From: Sphingopyxis sp. YF1
GTDB lineage: Bacteria; Pseudomonadota; Alphaproteobacteria; Sphingomonadales; Sphingomonadaceae
Assembly: GCF_022701295.1 (NCBI RefSeq)
Contig: NZ_CP033204.1
Span: forward strand, 2,728,001 to 2,792,000
Length of the DNA stretch: 64,000 bases
Direction: 5' to 3'
In this document: positions 42,380-51,311 of the stretch, piece after piece
Position numbering within the stretch: the first letter of the stretch is position 1
Layout of the letters: each line of letters starts with the position of its first letter
The notes under the pieces: generated by a model
The model's database searches: none
What the model saw: the letters and a program-made list of their open reading frames with translations, nothing else
Told to the model about the DNA's origin: nothing
Made by a program: the position numbers and the translations under genes

Positions 42380-42826
42380 ATGAGCGAGCATATCGGATTC
42401 CTGCTGAACGATACCGCGCGGATGTTCCGCCGCGCGTTCAACGCGCGCACCAAGGACAGCGGGATCACCGCGCTGCAGTGGCGCGTGCTCACCTATCTCG
42501 CGCGCTATCCCGGCATAAGGCAAGGCCCGCTCGCCGAACTGATCGAGGTCGAACCGATCACCCTGTCGCGGATGATCGACCGGCTGGCCGAGGCCGGACT
42601 GGTCGAGCGCCGCGCCGACCCGACCGACCGCCGCGCGTGGCTGCTCCACCTGACCGGCGCCGCCCAGCCGCTGCTCGACGACCTGCGCCAGACCGCGACA
42701 GCCGTTGTCGCCGAAGCCACCGAGGGGCTCGACGCGGGCGAACGCGAACAGCTCGCCGCGCTGGTCGAGCGCGTCCGCGCCAATCTGTCCCGCCGCGAAT
42801 GCCAAAAAGAAAAAGAGACCGCCTGA
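42380..42826 (+). CDS. MarR family transcriptional regulator
   Basis: 148 residues from ATG 42380; ATG 42368 is also in frame but its A is the last base of the palindrome, and neither has a clear ribosome site. Winged helix: GITALQWRVLTYLARYPGIR, LAELIEVEPITLSRMIDRLA, then the wing LVERRADPTDRRAWLLHLTG with the conserved D-x-R-A/R. Senses small phenolic or lipophilic compounds in known members. Its stop and the start of the efflux adaptor gene share one base (TGATG). Confidence 0.92.
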   Translation: MSEHIGFLLNDTARMFRRAFNARTKDSGITALQWRVLTYLARYPGIRQGPLAELIEVEPITLSRMIDRLAEAGLVERRADPTDRRAWLLHLTGAAQPLLDDLRQTATAVVAEATEGLDAGEREQLAALVERVRANLSRRECQKEKETA

Positions 42827-43950
42827 TGGACCAGCTCTCCCCCAGCCGCCCCGCCGCGGAAAATGCCGCGCCGAAGCGCGCGCCCAAGGCCGACCCCGTG
42901 CCCCCCGTCGCGGCCACGACCGCGTCCGAAGGGGCCACCGGGCCGACTTGGCGCACGCGCGCGCTGATGTTCGGACTGCCCCTCGCGCTGGTCGCGGCGG
43001 GCGGATATTACTGGCTGACCAGCGGCGGATCAGTGTCGACCGACAACGCCTATGTTCAGATGGACAAGGTGTCGGTCGCGGCCGAAGTCGGCGGGCGCAT
43101 CACCGAGGTCGCGGTGCGCGACGGCCAGCTGGTGAACAAGGGCGCGCTCCTGTTCCGCATCGACGGCGAACCCTATCGGCTGAACGTCGCGCAGGCGACC
43201 GCGGCGATCGACGCGGCGCAGGTCGAGGTCGGCAACCTGTCGGCGAGCGCGACGACGTCGCGCGTCGACATCGCCGCCGCGCGCGAGGATGTCGCCTTTG
43301 CCCAGATCAATTTCGAGCGCCAGGCGGCGCTGATGGAAAAGGGATTCACCACCCGCGCCGCCTATGACGCGGCGCGCCACGCGGTGACGCAGGCGCGCGA
43401 GCGCGTCCGTCAGGCCGAGGCCGCCGCCGCCGAGGCGCGCGCCAAGCTGGCCGCCGGCCCCGCGAGCGGGGTCAACCCGCAGGTCGAAGCGGCGCGCGTC
43501 CAGCGCGCGCAGGCCGAGGTCGACCTGGGCCGGACCGAGGTGCGCGCACCGAGCGCCGGCCGCGTCGCGCAGTCGGACCGGCTGCAGATCGGCCAGATGA
43601 TGGTCGCCGGGCTGCCCGCGGTGACGCTGGTCGACACCGACCATCCGTGGGTCGAGGCCAATTTCAAGGAAACCGACCTTGCCAACATGCGCCCCGGCCA
43701 GCGCGCCGAAATCCGCTTCGACGCCTATCCGAAGCTGAAGGTGCGCGGCCATGTGCTGACAATCGGCGCGGGCACGGGCAGCGAATTTTCGGTGCTGCCG
43801 GCGCAGAACGCCACCGGCAACTGGGTCAAGGTGACGCAGCGCGTCCCGGTGCGCATCGCGTTCGACGAAAAACCCTCGCGCGAGATGATCGCCGGGCTGT
43901 CGGCCGAGGTGCGGGTGTTTACCGGCAACGGGGCGGTGGCGGGGAAATAG
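42826..43950 (+). CDS. HlyD/EmrA family membrane fusion protein of a drug efflux pump
   Basis: 374 residues. Charged N-terminus, one membrane anchor (ALMFGLPLALVAAGGYYWL, about residues 46-64), then VSTDNAYVQMDKVSVAAEVG and ITEVAVRDGQLVNKGALLFR (lipoyl half), a coiled-coil hairpin rich in Ala/Arg/Glu (about 130-220), and VRAPSAGRVAQSDRLQIGQM (second lipoyl half). Works with the DHA2 transporter encoded next to it and an outer-membrane channel encoded elsewhere. An 87-base inverted repeat separates it from the transporter gene. Confidence 0.92.
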   Translation: MDQLSPSRPAAENAAPKRAPKADPVPPVAATTASEGATGPTWRTRALMFGLPLALVAAGGYYWLTSGGSVSTDNAYVQMDKVSVAAEVGGRITEVAVRDGQLVNKGALLFRIDGEPYRLNVAQATAAIDAAQVEVGNLSASATTSRVDIAAAREDVAFAQINFERQAALMEKGFTTRAAYDAARHAVTQARERVRQAEAAAAEARAKLAAGPASGVNPQVEAARVQRAQAEVDLGRTEVRAPSAGRVAQSDRLQIGQMMVAGLPAVTLVDTDHPWVEANFKETDLANMRPGQRAEIRFDAYPKLKVRGHVLTIGAGTGSEFSVLPAQNATGNWVKVTQRVPVRIAFDEKPSREMIAGLSAEVRVFTGNGAVAGK

Positions 43951-43980
43951 GCGTGATGCGCGGCAACGGATACATGAACT

Positions 43981-44067
43981 CCGTTCGTGCTGAGCTTGTC
44001 GAAGCACCGTTCTTCTTCTCCACCTTGCAAGGAAAGAACGGCCCTTCGACAAGCTCAGGGCGAACGG
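43981..44067. repeat. Long inverted repeat, family A copy 1
   Basis: Two 34-base arms (43981-44014 and 44034-44067) pair except at a few positions, around a 19-base loop. The core CTGAGCTTGTCGAAG and its complement occur again at 58015-58103. It lies between the efflux adaptor and transporter genes, so it would form a strong hairpin in the shared mRNA. Probably a REP/MITE-like dispersed repeat. Confidence 0.85.
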
Positions 44068-44110
44068 GTTTGATGCTGATGTCGGTGCTGATGTCGAAAA
44101 ACATGCACTG

Positions 44111-45703
44111 ATGGCCAGCCGTTCGCTCCCCCGCCGGGCGTCCGCCGCGGCGCTGCCCGCCGACGACGGACGGCCGCTGCACGAACGCGTGCGCTATCGC
44201 GGGCTGCTGATGGTCGCGGTGATGGGCGCGTCGATCATGCAGATCCTCGACACGACGATCGCCAATGTCGCCATCCCGCACATGCAGTCGGCGCTGGGCG
44301 CGACGAGCGAGACGGTGACGTGGGTGCTGACGAGCTACATCCTCGCATCGGCGGTCGCGATGCCGATCACCGGCTGGCTCGCCGACCGCATCGGGCGCCG
44401 CGAGCTGTTCCTCGCCGCGATCGCCGGCTTCATCATCACCTCGATGGCGTGCGGCGCGGCGCAGTCGCTCGAACAGATGGTCGTGTTCCGCTTCCTCCAG
44501 GGGGTCAGCGCGGCGTTCATCGGCCCGCTGTCGCAATCGGTGATGCTCGACGTCAACCCGCCCGAGCGCCACGCGCGCGCGATGTCGATCTGGGGCATGG
44601 GGATCATGATCGGACCGATCCTGGGGCCCGTGCTCGGCGGCTGGCTGACCGAACAGGCGAACTGGCGCTGGGTCTTCTACGTCAACCTGCCCGTCGGCCT
44701 GCTCACGCTGGCGATGATGTGGGCGCTGCTCCCCGCGACGCGCACGCGCGATCGCAGGTTCGACCTCTTCGGTTTCTCGATGCTCGCGCTCGGGCTCGCG
44801 GCGCTGCAGCTGATGCTCGACCGCGGCGCGCACGAGGACTGGTTCGACAGCATCGAGATCTGGATCGAATGCGGGGTCGCGGCCGCATGCCTGTGGATGT
44901 TCGCCGTGCACCTGTTCACCGCGCGGCGCGATACCTTGTTCAGCCGCACGATGCTCGCCGACCGCAACCTCGTCACCGCCATGCTGTTCATGATCGTGAT
45001 CGGCGTGGTGATGTTCGCGTCGATGGCGCTGCTGCCGCCGATGCTGCAGAATCTGTTCGGCTGGCCGGTGATCGACACCGGGCTGGTGCTCGCGGTGCGC
45101 GGGGTGGGAATCCTCGCCAGCATGTGGGTCGCGGGGCGCCTGCTCGGCAAGGTCGACGCGCGCTGGCTGGTCGGCAGCGGGCTGGCGATCGCCAGCCTGT
45201 CGCTGTGGCAGATGAGCCACTGGTCGCTCGAAATGGGGATGGAGCCGGTGATCGTCAGCGGGCTGGTGCAGGGGGTCGGCATGGGGCTGATCTTCATCCC
45301 GCTCAACACCATGGCCTTTGCGACGATCGCGCCGCAATATCGCACCGACGGATCGAGCCTGCTCAACCTGTTCCGCAGCATCGGCGCGTCGGTCGGCATC
45401 TCGATCGTCACCACGCTGCTGGGATCGAACATCCAGACGAGCCACGAGGATCTGGCGGCGCATGTCACCAACAGCTCGACCGCATTGCTCGACGCCTCGA
45501 CCGCCGACCGCTTCGGCATCGCGGGCGATACGGCGATGGCGATGGTCAATGCCGAGATCAACCGGCAGGCGGCGATGGTCGCCTATATCGACGATTTCTG
45601 GCTGATGATGTGGGTGACGCTGGCCGCGGTGCCGCTGGTGCTGTTGCTGCGCCCGCCGAAACCGGGTGGCGAAAAGGCATCGATGGCCGACATGGGGCAT
45701 TGA
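44111..45703 (+). CDS. DHA2 family MFS drug efflux transporter (EmrB type)
   Basis: 530 residues, about 14 membrane segments. Motif A appears as GWLADRIGRRELFLAAI, motif C as GMGIMIGPILGPVLGGWLTE, and LDTTIANVAIPHMQ in the first segment is typical of the 14-segment family. Exports hydrophobic compounds together with the upstream adaptor, in exchange for protons. The ATG has a poor ribosome site, and the repeat upstream may lower its expression relative to the adaptor. Confidence 0.92.
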   Translation: MASRSLPRRASAAALPADDGRPLHERVRYRGLLMVAVMGASIMQILDTTIANVAIPHMQSALGATSETVTWVLTSYILASAVAMPITGWLADRIGRRELFLAAIAGFIITSMACGAAQSLEQMVVFRFLQGVSAAFIGPLSQSVMLDVNPPERHARAMSIWGMGIMIGPILGPVLGGWLTEQANWRWVFYVNLPVGLLTLAMMWALLPATRTRDRRFDLFGFSMLALGLAALQLMLDRGAHEDWFDSIEIWIECGVAAACLWMFAVHLFTARRDTLFSRTMLADRNLVTAMLFMIVIGVVMFASMALLPPMLQNLFGWPVIDTGLVLAVRGVGILASMWVAGRLLGKVDARWLVGSGLAIASLSLWQMSHWSLEMGMEPVIVSGLVQGVGMGLIFIPLNTMAFATIAPQYRTDGSSLLNLFRSIGASVGISIVTTLLGSNIQTSHEDLAAHVTNSSTALLDASTADRFGIAGDTAMAMVNAEINRQAAMVAYIDDFWLMMWVTLAAVPLVLLLRPPKPGGEKASMADMGH

Positions 45704-45728
45704 CGGCGTCGCGCCGCCGGGGCGCGTC

Positions 45729-46439
45729 CTATTTTCGGGGGCCGCATTGGACGGTGCCGCTGCCGACGTTGCGCACTTTGCACACGGGTTTGCCGAGCAC
45801 CACCGTCTTGCCGATCCCGCGCGTCGTCACCGCGGCGCTCTTGACCGCGCGGAACAGATGATCGCCCGCGCCTTCGCTGTCGCTGACCAGTTCGCCGACC
45901 GCGAGCTCGCCGGCATCGACCGTCCCGGCGCCCGACAGCGTCATCTGCGCCTGTTTCGCAGTGCCGCCCAGCGTCATGCCGCCGTTGCCGATCATCGCAA
46001 CCGACAGCCGGTCGGCCGTCACGGCGCCGACGCTCAGCCGGCCGGGACCGCGCAGCCCGACCGCGACGCGCGCGCCCTTCAGCCGGTCGATCCGCAGCGA
46101 TCCCGCGCCTGCGACGGTCGCCTCGCGCAGGTTCGCGGCGTTGACGCGCACCGTCACGGGGCCGAGCGGAGCGCGGCGCTTGTCGTCGCCGACGAACTGT
46201 TTCTGCCCGATCACCAGCCGACCGTCGCGCGCCTCGACCGTCAGCCGGTCGAGTGCGTCCTGCGGCCCGCTCGCCACCGCGCTGACCGGTGCGCGCGTCA
46301 CCACTTCGACGGTGACGTCGGCCTGGAGCTCGATCGTTTCGAAGCTGGTAAGCCCGTAACGCTTTTCGGCCGCCGAGGCGGAACCGGGCATCATAAGCAG
46401 GGCGGCCGCCAGCAGGGCCGATCGCGGGATCAGGATCAT
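45729..46439 (-). CDS. Exported GIN-domain (DUF2807) protein
   Basis: 236 residues from ATG 46439, signal peptide ending SASAAEKR. The start YGLTSFETIELQADVTVEVV is the head of the putative auto-transporter adhesin GIN domain, followed by short beta repeats around GAG/GPG/GNG (VAGAGSLRIDRL, LRGPGRLSVGAV, MIGNGGMTLGG). Likely a beta-solenoid in the periplasm or at the outer membrane. Paralogue of the adjacent lipoprotein (42-base gap). Function unknown. Confidence 0.85.
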   Translation of the reverse strand: MILIPRSALLAAALLMMPGSASAAEKRYGLTSFETIELQADVTVEVVTRAPVSAVASGPQDALDRLTVEARDGRLVIGQKQFVGDDKRRAPLGPVTVRVNAANLREATVAGAGSLRIDRLKGARVAVGLRGPGRLSVGAVTADRLSVAMIGNGGMTLGGTAKQAQMTLSGAGTVDAGELAVGELVSDSEGAGDHLFRAVKSAAVTTRGIGKTVVLGKPVCKVRNVGSGTVQCGPRK

Positions 46440-46481
46440 GGTGCCGGCATAGCCCGGGAGGGCGGCCGGCACCAGAGCCGC

Positions 46482-47237
46482 CTATTTGCAGGTCGCGCTG
46501 CCCGATCCCATCTTCCGGGTGGTGCAGGTCGCGCCGCCGGTCAGTTCGACATCGCCCGACCCGAGGATGCTGATGTCGGCCTTGCCCGTCGCCTGCGCCT
46601 CGACATTGCCCGATCCGGTAACCGACACGTCGAGCGTCTCGGCGACGAGGCCGCCCGCGTCGATGTCGCCCGAGCCGGTGACACCGAGATCGCCCGACTT
46701 GACGGTACCGCCCGCGATCTCGATGTCGCCCGATCCCGACACCTTGATTTCGGCGCTGGTGCCCGTGAGCTTTGCGACCTTGAGGTCGCCCGAACCCGTG
46801 AGTACCGCCTTGACCGCGTCGCCGGCGACCGCATCGGCATCGAGCGAACCCGATCCGGTCAGCCGCACGCCGTCGAGTTTCGGCATGGTGATCGCGATCT
46901 TCACGCCCTTGCCGTTGCGGCTGAAGCTGAAGCCTTCGCGCTTACGCCCGATCGACAGCATCGTGCCGTCGAGCTTGATGTCGAGTTCGTCGATCTCCGA
47001 CTTCGGCCCGGTCGCGCTGATCGAGAAGGCATTGCCCTGGCGGATGGTCACGTCGTCGGGACCCGCGACCTCGACCGCGGTGAAACCGGTCAGCGCATAA
47101 TTCTGCGTCGTCTGCGGCCCCGCGTCGGCCGAACGCGTCTCGACCTTGTCGCTGTTCTCGGTCGTGACCGAACCGCTGCACGCCGTCACCGTCAGGGCCA
47201 AAGCCAGCGGCAACGCCGCGATCGTCCAGTTGCGCAT
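46482..47237 (-). CDS. GIN-domain (DUF2807) lipoprotein
   Basis: 251 residues from ATG 47237. Lipobox LTVTAC gives a probable lipid-anchored Cys near residue 20. The domain begins YALTGFTAVEVAGPDDVTIR and then shows about six GSG-centred repeats spaced near 20 residues (LTGSGSLDADAV, VSGSGDIEIAGG, VTGSGDIDAGGL, ILGSGDVELTGG), the signature of a beta-helix. Both GIN genes end in a Cys-containing tail (ATCTTRKMGSGSATCK here, CKVRNVGSGTVQC in the other). Structural or adhesive role suggested, unproven. Confidence 0.87.
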   Translation of the reverse strand: MRNWTIAALPLALALTVTACSGSVTTENSDKVETRSADAGPQTTQNYALTGFTAVEVAGPDDVTIRQGNAFSISATGPKSEIDELDIKLDGTMLSIGRKREGFSFSRNGKGVKIAITMPKLDGVRLTGSGSLDADAVAGDAVKAVLTGSGDLKVAKLTGTSAEIKVSGSGDIEIAGGTVKSGDLGVTGSGDIDAGGLVAETLDVSVTGSGNVEAQATGKADISILGSGDVELTGGATCTTRKMGSGSATCK

Positions 47238-47360
47238 CGTCAATCTCCTTTGTGTGTTGCCTGCATAACACACGCCGGCCGACCCTGTCCAGCGCGCTGC
47301 CATCTTGTCGCCACCTTCGCACGCCACAGGCCTCTTTCCCCTTCACCGAAAGCAAAGACG

Positions 47361-47837
47361 ATGAGCGTAGCGTTTCGCCGCGAGAGCGACGACGAGCATA
47401 TGGAACCCGCGTTCGAATGGCCGATCCCGATCGGTCCGAACCTCGTCACCCCGCGCGGGGTCCGGCTGCTCGGCGAAGAAGCGGCGCGGCTTGCCGATGC
47501 GATCGCGGCCGCCGCCGACGAGGATGCGCGCAAGAAGCTGCTGAAGCGCCAGCGCTATGTCCACACGCGCCAGTCGACCGCCGAGATGCAGCCGCCGCCC
47601 GCGGCCGACCGCGTCGGCATCGGCAGCCGCGTCACCTTCACCCTCAACGGCGCGACCCGGACCCTTTCCATCGTCGGCCATGACGAAGCCGATCCGGCGC
47701 AGGGAACGATCGCCTTTTCGGCGCCGCTCGCGCGCGCGCTGATGGGCGCCGAGGCGGGCGAGACGATCGAATATCAGGGCCGCGAGGATGCGATCACCAT
47801 CGTCGCCGCCGCGGCCGATCCGGAGACATTGGCATGA
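47361..47837 (+). CDS. GreA/GreB family transcript-cleavage factor-like protein
   Basis: 158 residues. Residues about 30-75 give a short helical region in place of the long GreA coiled coil (VRLLGEEAARLADAIAAAAD), then VGIGSRVTFTLNGATRTLSI and IAFSAPLARALMGAEAGETI, the typical Gre C-terminal FKBP-like domain. The acidic tip residues of GreA are not obvious, so it may bind RNA polymerase without stimulating cleavage, like Rnk or GreA-related proteins. Overlaps the next small gene by 4 bases. Confidence 0.8.
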   Translation: MSVAFRRESDDEHMEPAFEWPIPIGPNLVTPRGVRLLGEEAARLADAIAAAADEDARKKLLKRQRYVHTRQSTAEMQPPPAADRVGIGSRVTFTLNGATRTLSIVGHDEADPAQGTIAFSAPLARALMGAEAGETIEYQGREDAITIVAAAADPETLA

Positions 47838-48013
47838 AGGACAGGTTCGAACGCCACAAGCAGCCGTGGACCGCGGCCGAGATCGACAAGCTGCACACGC
47901 TCGCCAAGAAGGGCATGGCGCTGAAAGCGATCGCCAAGGCGCTGACGCGCAGCGAGGAATCGGTGAAGACCCGCGCCAAGGCCGACGGCCTGTCGATCGC
48001 AAAGCTGCACTGA
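47834..48013 (+). CDS. Tiny SANT/Myb-like helix-turn-helix protein
   Basis: 59 residues: MKDRFERHKQPWTAAEIDKL to LSIAKLH. PWTAAEIDKLHTLAKKGMAL followed by AIAKALTRSEESVKTRAKAD is the pattern of a Myb/SANT-type DNA-binding helix trio. Very basic. The ATGA overlap with the Gre-like gene makes co-expression certain if both are translated. Probably binds DNA, or modulates the Gre-like partner; function not known. Too short for many gene callers. Confidence 0.75.
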   Translation: MKDRFERHKQPWTAAEIDKLHTLAKKGMALKAIAKALTRSEESVKTRAKADGLSIAKLH

Positions 48014-48042
48014 GCGTGACGGAAATGTCTTCATCTCCTGCC

Positions 48043-48120
48043 CGTCATCCCGGCGCAGGCCGGGATCTCGCCGGTGAGTTAAACGGCGAGGTCGAGATCC
48101 CGGCCTGCGCCGGGATGACG
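48043..48120. repeat. Inverted repeat with 28-bp perfect arms, family B
   Basis: Arms 48043-48070 and 48093-48120 are exact reverse complements (start CGTCATCCCGGCGCAGGCCG), around a 22-base loop with a competing inner hairpin (CTCGCCG at 48067-48073, CGGCGAG at 48084-48090). A dispersed palindromic element of a kind I associate with many alphaproteobacteria. It ends 11 bases before the next start codon, so it could affect expression of the flavoprotein gene. Confidence 0.85.
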
Positions 48121-48131
48121 ATTCAACGGGT

Positions 48132-49310
48132 ATGACCACCCCCGATTATGACGCCATCGTGCTGGGTGCCGGCGCGGCCGGGCTGATGTGCGCCGCGATC
48201 GCGGGGCAAAGGGGGCGCCGCGTCCTGCTGCTCGACCATGCCGATGCGCCGGGCAAGAAGATCCTGATTTCGGGCGGCGGGCGCTGCAATTTTACCAACG
48301 TCCACACCACCCCCGACCGCTATATCTCGGCCAACCCGCATTTCGCCAAGTCGGCGCTCGCGCGCTACACGCCCGCCGATTTTATCGCGCTGGTCGACGC
48401 CTATGGCATCGCGCATCATGAAAAGACGCTGGGCCAGCTGTTCTGCGACGGGTCGGCGAAGCAGGTCGTCGCGATGCTGCTCGACGAATGCGCCAAGGGC
48501 GGCGTCGACCTGCGCTGCGGCCAGCCGGTGCAGGAGGTGGCGCACGCCGACGGGCGCTTCGCCGTCGGTTTCGGCGACCAGATTTTCGCCACGCCGAACC
48601 TGGTCATCGCGACCGGCGGCCCGTCGATCCCCAAGATGGGCGCCACCGGCTTCGCCTATGACCTCGCGCGCCGCTTCGGACTCAAGGTCGTCGAGCCGCG
48701 CCCCGCGCTTGTGCCGCTGACGCTTGGCGGCGACGATGTGCTGTTCCGCGACCTCAGCGGCGTCGCGACCCCGGTCGAGGCGCGCGCGGGCAAGGCGGCG
48801 TTCCGCGAGGCCGCGCTGTTCACCCACAAGGGGCTGTCGGGGCCCGCAATTCTCCAGATCAGCAGCTATTGGCGGCACGGCGAGGCGGTGACGATCGACT
48901 TCCTGCCCGATGCCGCGCCGGGCTGGCTCGCCGACACCAAGCGGATGCGCCCGCGCACGACGCTGCGCGCCGCGCTCGGCGTCCAGCTGCCCGACCGCCT
49001 CGCCGAAACGCTCGCCGACCGGCTCGCGCTGCCCGGCGAACTCGGGGCGCTGACCGACCGCAAGCTCGCCGAGGCCGAGGCGCGGCTGGCGCGCTGGGCG
49101 TTTCACCCCAACGGCACCGAAGGCTTCGCCAAGGCCGAGGTCACCGTCGGCGGCATTTCGACCGCCGGCCTGTCGTCGCAAACAATGATGGCCAAAAGCG
49201 TGCCGGGGCTGTATGCGGTCGGCGAAGCCGTGGACGTCACCGGGTGGCTGGGCGGCTATAATTTTCAATGGGCATGGGCCAGCGGATACGCGGCGGGCCA
49301 GGCCCTTTAG
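48132..49310 (+). CDS. HI0933/BaiN-like NAD(P)/FAD-dependent flavoprotein
   Basis: 392 residues. FAD site AIVLGAGAAGLMCAAIAGQR, then PGKKILISGGGRCNFTN, the signature of the HI0933/YhiN family, and a C-terminal GEAVDVTGWLGGYNFQWAWA. Members are conserved but mostly uncharacterised flavoproteins; one clade (BaiN) takes part in bile acid reduction. No operon partner; the family B repeat is directly upstream. Confidence 0.9.
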   Translation: MTTPDYDAIVLGAGAAGLMCAAIAGQRGRRVLLLDHADAPGKKILISGGGRCNFTNVHTTPDRYISANPHFAKSALARYTPADFIALVDAYGIAHHEKTLGQLFCDGSAKQVVAMLLDECAKGGVDLRCGQPVQEVAHADGRFAVGFGDQIFATPNLVIATGGPSIPKMGATGFAYDLARRFGLKVVEPRPALVPLTLGGDDVLFRDLSGVATPVEARAGKAAFREAALFTHKGLSGPAILQISSYWRHGEAVTIDFLPDAAPGWLADTKRMRPRTTLRAALGVQLPDRLAETLADRLALPGELGALTDRKLAEAEARLARWAFHPNGTEGFAKAEVTVGGISTAGLSSQTMMAKSVPGLYAVGEAVDVTGWLGGYNFQWAWASGYAAGQAL

Positions 49311-49435
49311 GAAAAACCAAAAAAATTCCTCGGGATGCTGGCGGGACAATGGCTCCGTCATTCAGGCATCGATGGCCATATGGCGGCGAGGGAACCCAAT
49401 AATACGGCACATCGCCGCACAGGATAAACAGAACA

Positions 49436-51301
49436 ATGGCTTTCGATCACCTTTCCCCCGTCCTTGCGGACGCCCTCACCGCGCGCGGCTATGAAGCGCT
49501 CACCCCCGTCCAGGCGCAGGTCGTCGAAGCCGACGCGGCGGGCCGCGACCTGCTCGTCTCCGCCCAGACCGGATCGGGCAAGACCGTCGCCTTCGGCCTT
49601 GCGATGGCCGAGCAGCTGATCGAGGACGGGCGCCTGCCCTTCGCGTCGTCGCCGCTCGCGCTGATCGTCGCGCCGACGCGCGAACTCGCGCTGCAGGTCA
49701 GCCGCGAACTCAGCTGGCTCTATGCCAAGGCCGGCGCGCGCATCGCGACCTGCGTCGGCGGCATGGACGCCAGCAAGGAACGGCGGAACCTCAATCAGGG
49801 CGTACAGATCGTCGTCGGCACCCCGGGGCGCCTGCGCGATCATCTCGAGCGCGGCGCGCTCGACCTCACCGCGCTGCGCGTCGCGATCCTCGACGAGGCC
49901 GACGAGATGCTCGACATGGGCTTTCGCGACGACCTCGAGGAAATCCTCGACGCGACCCCCGAGACGCGCCGCACCCTGCTCTTTTCGGCGACGATCCCCA
50001 AGCCGATCGCGCAGCTCGCCAAGCGCTACCAGCGCGACGCGCTGCGTATCTCGACCGTCGGCGAAGAGCGCGGCCACGGCGACATCGCCTATCAGGCGGT
50101 GACCGTCGCCCCCGCCGACATCGAGGGCGCGGTGATCAACCTGCTGCGCCTGCACGAGGCCGAGACCGCGATGCTGTTCTGCGCGACGCGCGACAATGTC
50201 CGCCGCCTCCACGCCAGCCTCGTCGAGCGCGGTTTCGCCGCGGTCGCCTTGTCGGGCGAGCATAGCCAGAACGAGCGCAACCACGCGCTGCAGGCGCTGC
50301 GCGATCGCCGCGCCCGCGTGTGCGTCGCGACCGACGTCGCCGCGCGCGGCATCGACCTGCCGAGCCTGAGCCTTGTCATCCACGTCGAAATCCCGCGCGA
50401 CGCCGAAACCCTCCAGCACCGTTCGGGGCGCACCGGGCGCGCGGGCAAGAAGGGCACCGCGGTGCTCATCGTCCCCTATCCGCGCCGCCGCCGCGTCGAC
50501 GGCATGCTGCGCGGCGCGCGCATCAACGCCGAGTGGATGGACGCCCCGACCGCCGCCGACGTGCGCGCGCGCGATCAGGAACGCTTGATGGAAAAGCTGC
50601 TCACGCCGCAGGAGCATGAGCCCGAGGATCTGGAACTGGCGCAGCGGCTGATGGCCGAGCGCAGCGCCGAGGATATCGCCGCGAGCCTCGTGCGTGCGCA
50701 CCGCGCGCTGATGCCCCCGCCCGAGGACCTGATCGACACCGGTCCGCGCCCGCGCGGCGAGCGCCCCGAACGCGGCGAGCGCTTCGAACGCGAGCACGGG
50801 GACCGCGGCGAACGCGGCCAGCACCGCGAGCAGTTCGACGACAGTGCGTGGTTCCGGATCAACATCGGCCGCCGCCAGAACGCCGACCCGCGCTGGATCC
50901 TGCCTTTGCTCTGCCGCCGCGGCCATGTGACCAAGCACGAGATCGGCGCGATCCGCATCGGGCCCAACGAGACGCTGTTCAATATCCCGATCGCGATCGC
51001 CGACCGCTTCGCCGAGGCGGTGATGCGCACCGCGAACCAGGACGGCGAGGACGACAGCGGCGTCGCGATCACCCCCGCCCCCGACGGCCCGACCTGGCCG
51101 CCGCGCCGCGACAAGGGACCGCACAAGGGCGGATCGCGCCACGACGGTCCGCGCGCCAATGGGCCGCGCCCCGACGGCCCGCGTCACGACGGCCCGCGCA
51201 AACCGCGCGGCCCCGGGGCCGGCGGCCCGGGCAGCGGCACCGACCGCTACAAGCCCAAGCCCTATGGCCAGCGCGGTCCGCGCAAGACCGGGAAATACTG
51301 A
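49436..51301 (+). CDS. DEAD-box ATP-dependent RNA helicase with DbpA-type RNA-binding domain
   Basis: 621 residues. Helicase motifs in order: Q motif ALTPVQAQVV, Walker A AQTGSGKT, VAPTRELALQ, VGTPGRLRDH, DEAD in VAILDEADEMLDMG, SAT in FSATIP, TDVAARGIDLP and HRSGRTGRAG. A DbpA-like RNA-binding domain follows (about residues 466-525, WFRINIGRRQNADPRWILP). The tail is disordered, Arg/Gly/Pro-rich with DGPR repeats. Ribosome assembly or cold-shock RNA remodelling is the usual role. The 125 bases before the gene are a leader without another gene. Confidence 0.95.
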   Translation: MAFDHLSPVLADALTARGYEALTPVQAQVVEADAAGRDLLVSAQTGSGKTVAFGLAMAEQLIEDGRLPFASSPLALIVAPTRELALQVSRELSWLYAKAGARIATCVGGMDASKERRNLNQGVQIVVGTPGRLRDHLERGALDLTALRVAILDEADEMLDMGFRDDLEEILDATPETRRTLLFSATIPKPIAQLAKRYQRDALRISTVGEERGHGDIAYQAVTVAPADIEGAVINLLRLHEAETAMLFCATRDNVRRLHASLVERGFAAVALSGEHSQNERNHALQALRDRRARVCVATDVAARGIDLPSLSLVIHVEIPRDAETLQHRSGRTGRAGKKGTAVLIVPYPRRRRVDGMLRGARINAEWMDAPTAADVRARDQERLMEKLLTPQEHEPEDLELAQRLMAERSAEDIAASLVRAHRALMPPPEDLIDTGPRPRGERPERGERFEREHGDRGERGQHREQFDDSAWFRINIGRRQNADPRWILPLLCRRGHVTKHEIGAIRIGPNETLFNIPIAIADRFAEAVMRTANQDGEDDSGVAITPAPDGPTWPPRRDKGPHKGGSRHDGPRANGPRPDGPRHDGPRKPRGPGAGGPGSGTDRYKPKPYGQRGPRKTGKY

Positions 51302-51311
51302 ACAAGACCCA

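Noticed and set aside
43981-44067. CRISPR or attenuator interpretation of the inverted repeats
   Set aside because: There are single hairpins, not spaced direct repeats with unique spacers, and no cas genes. Recurrence at unrelated loci (58015-58103) fits dispersed palindromic elements better than gene-specific attenuation.
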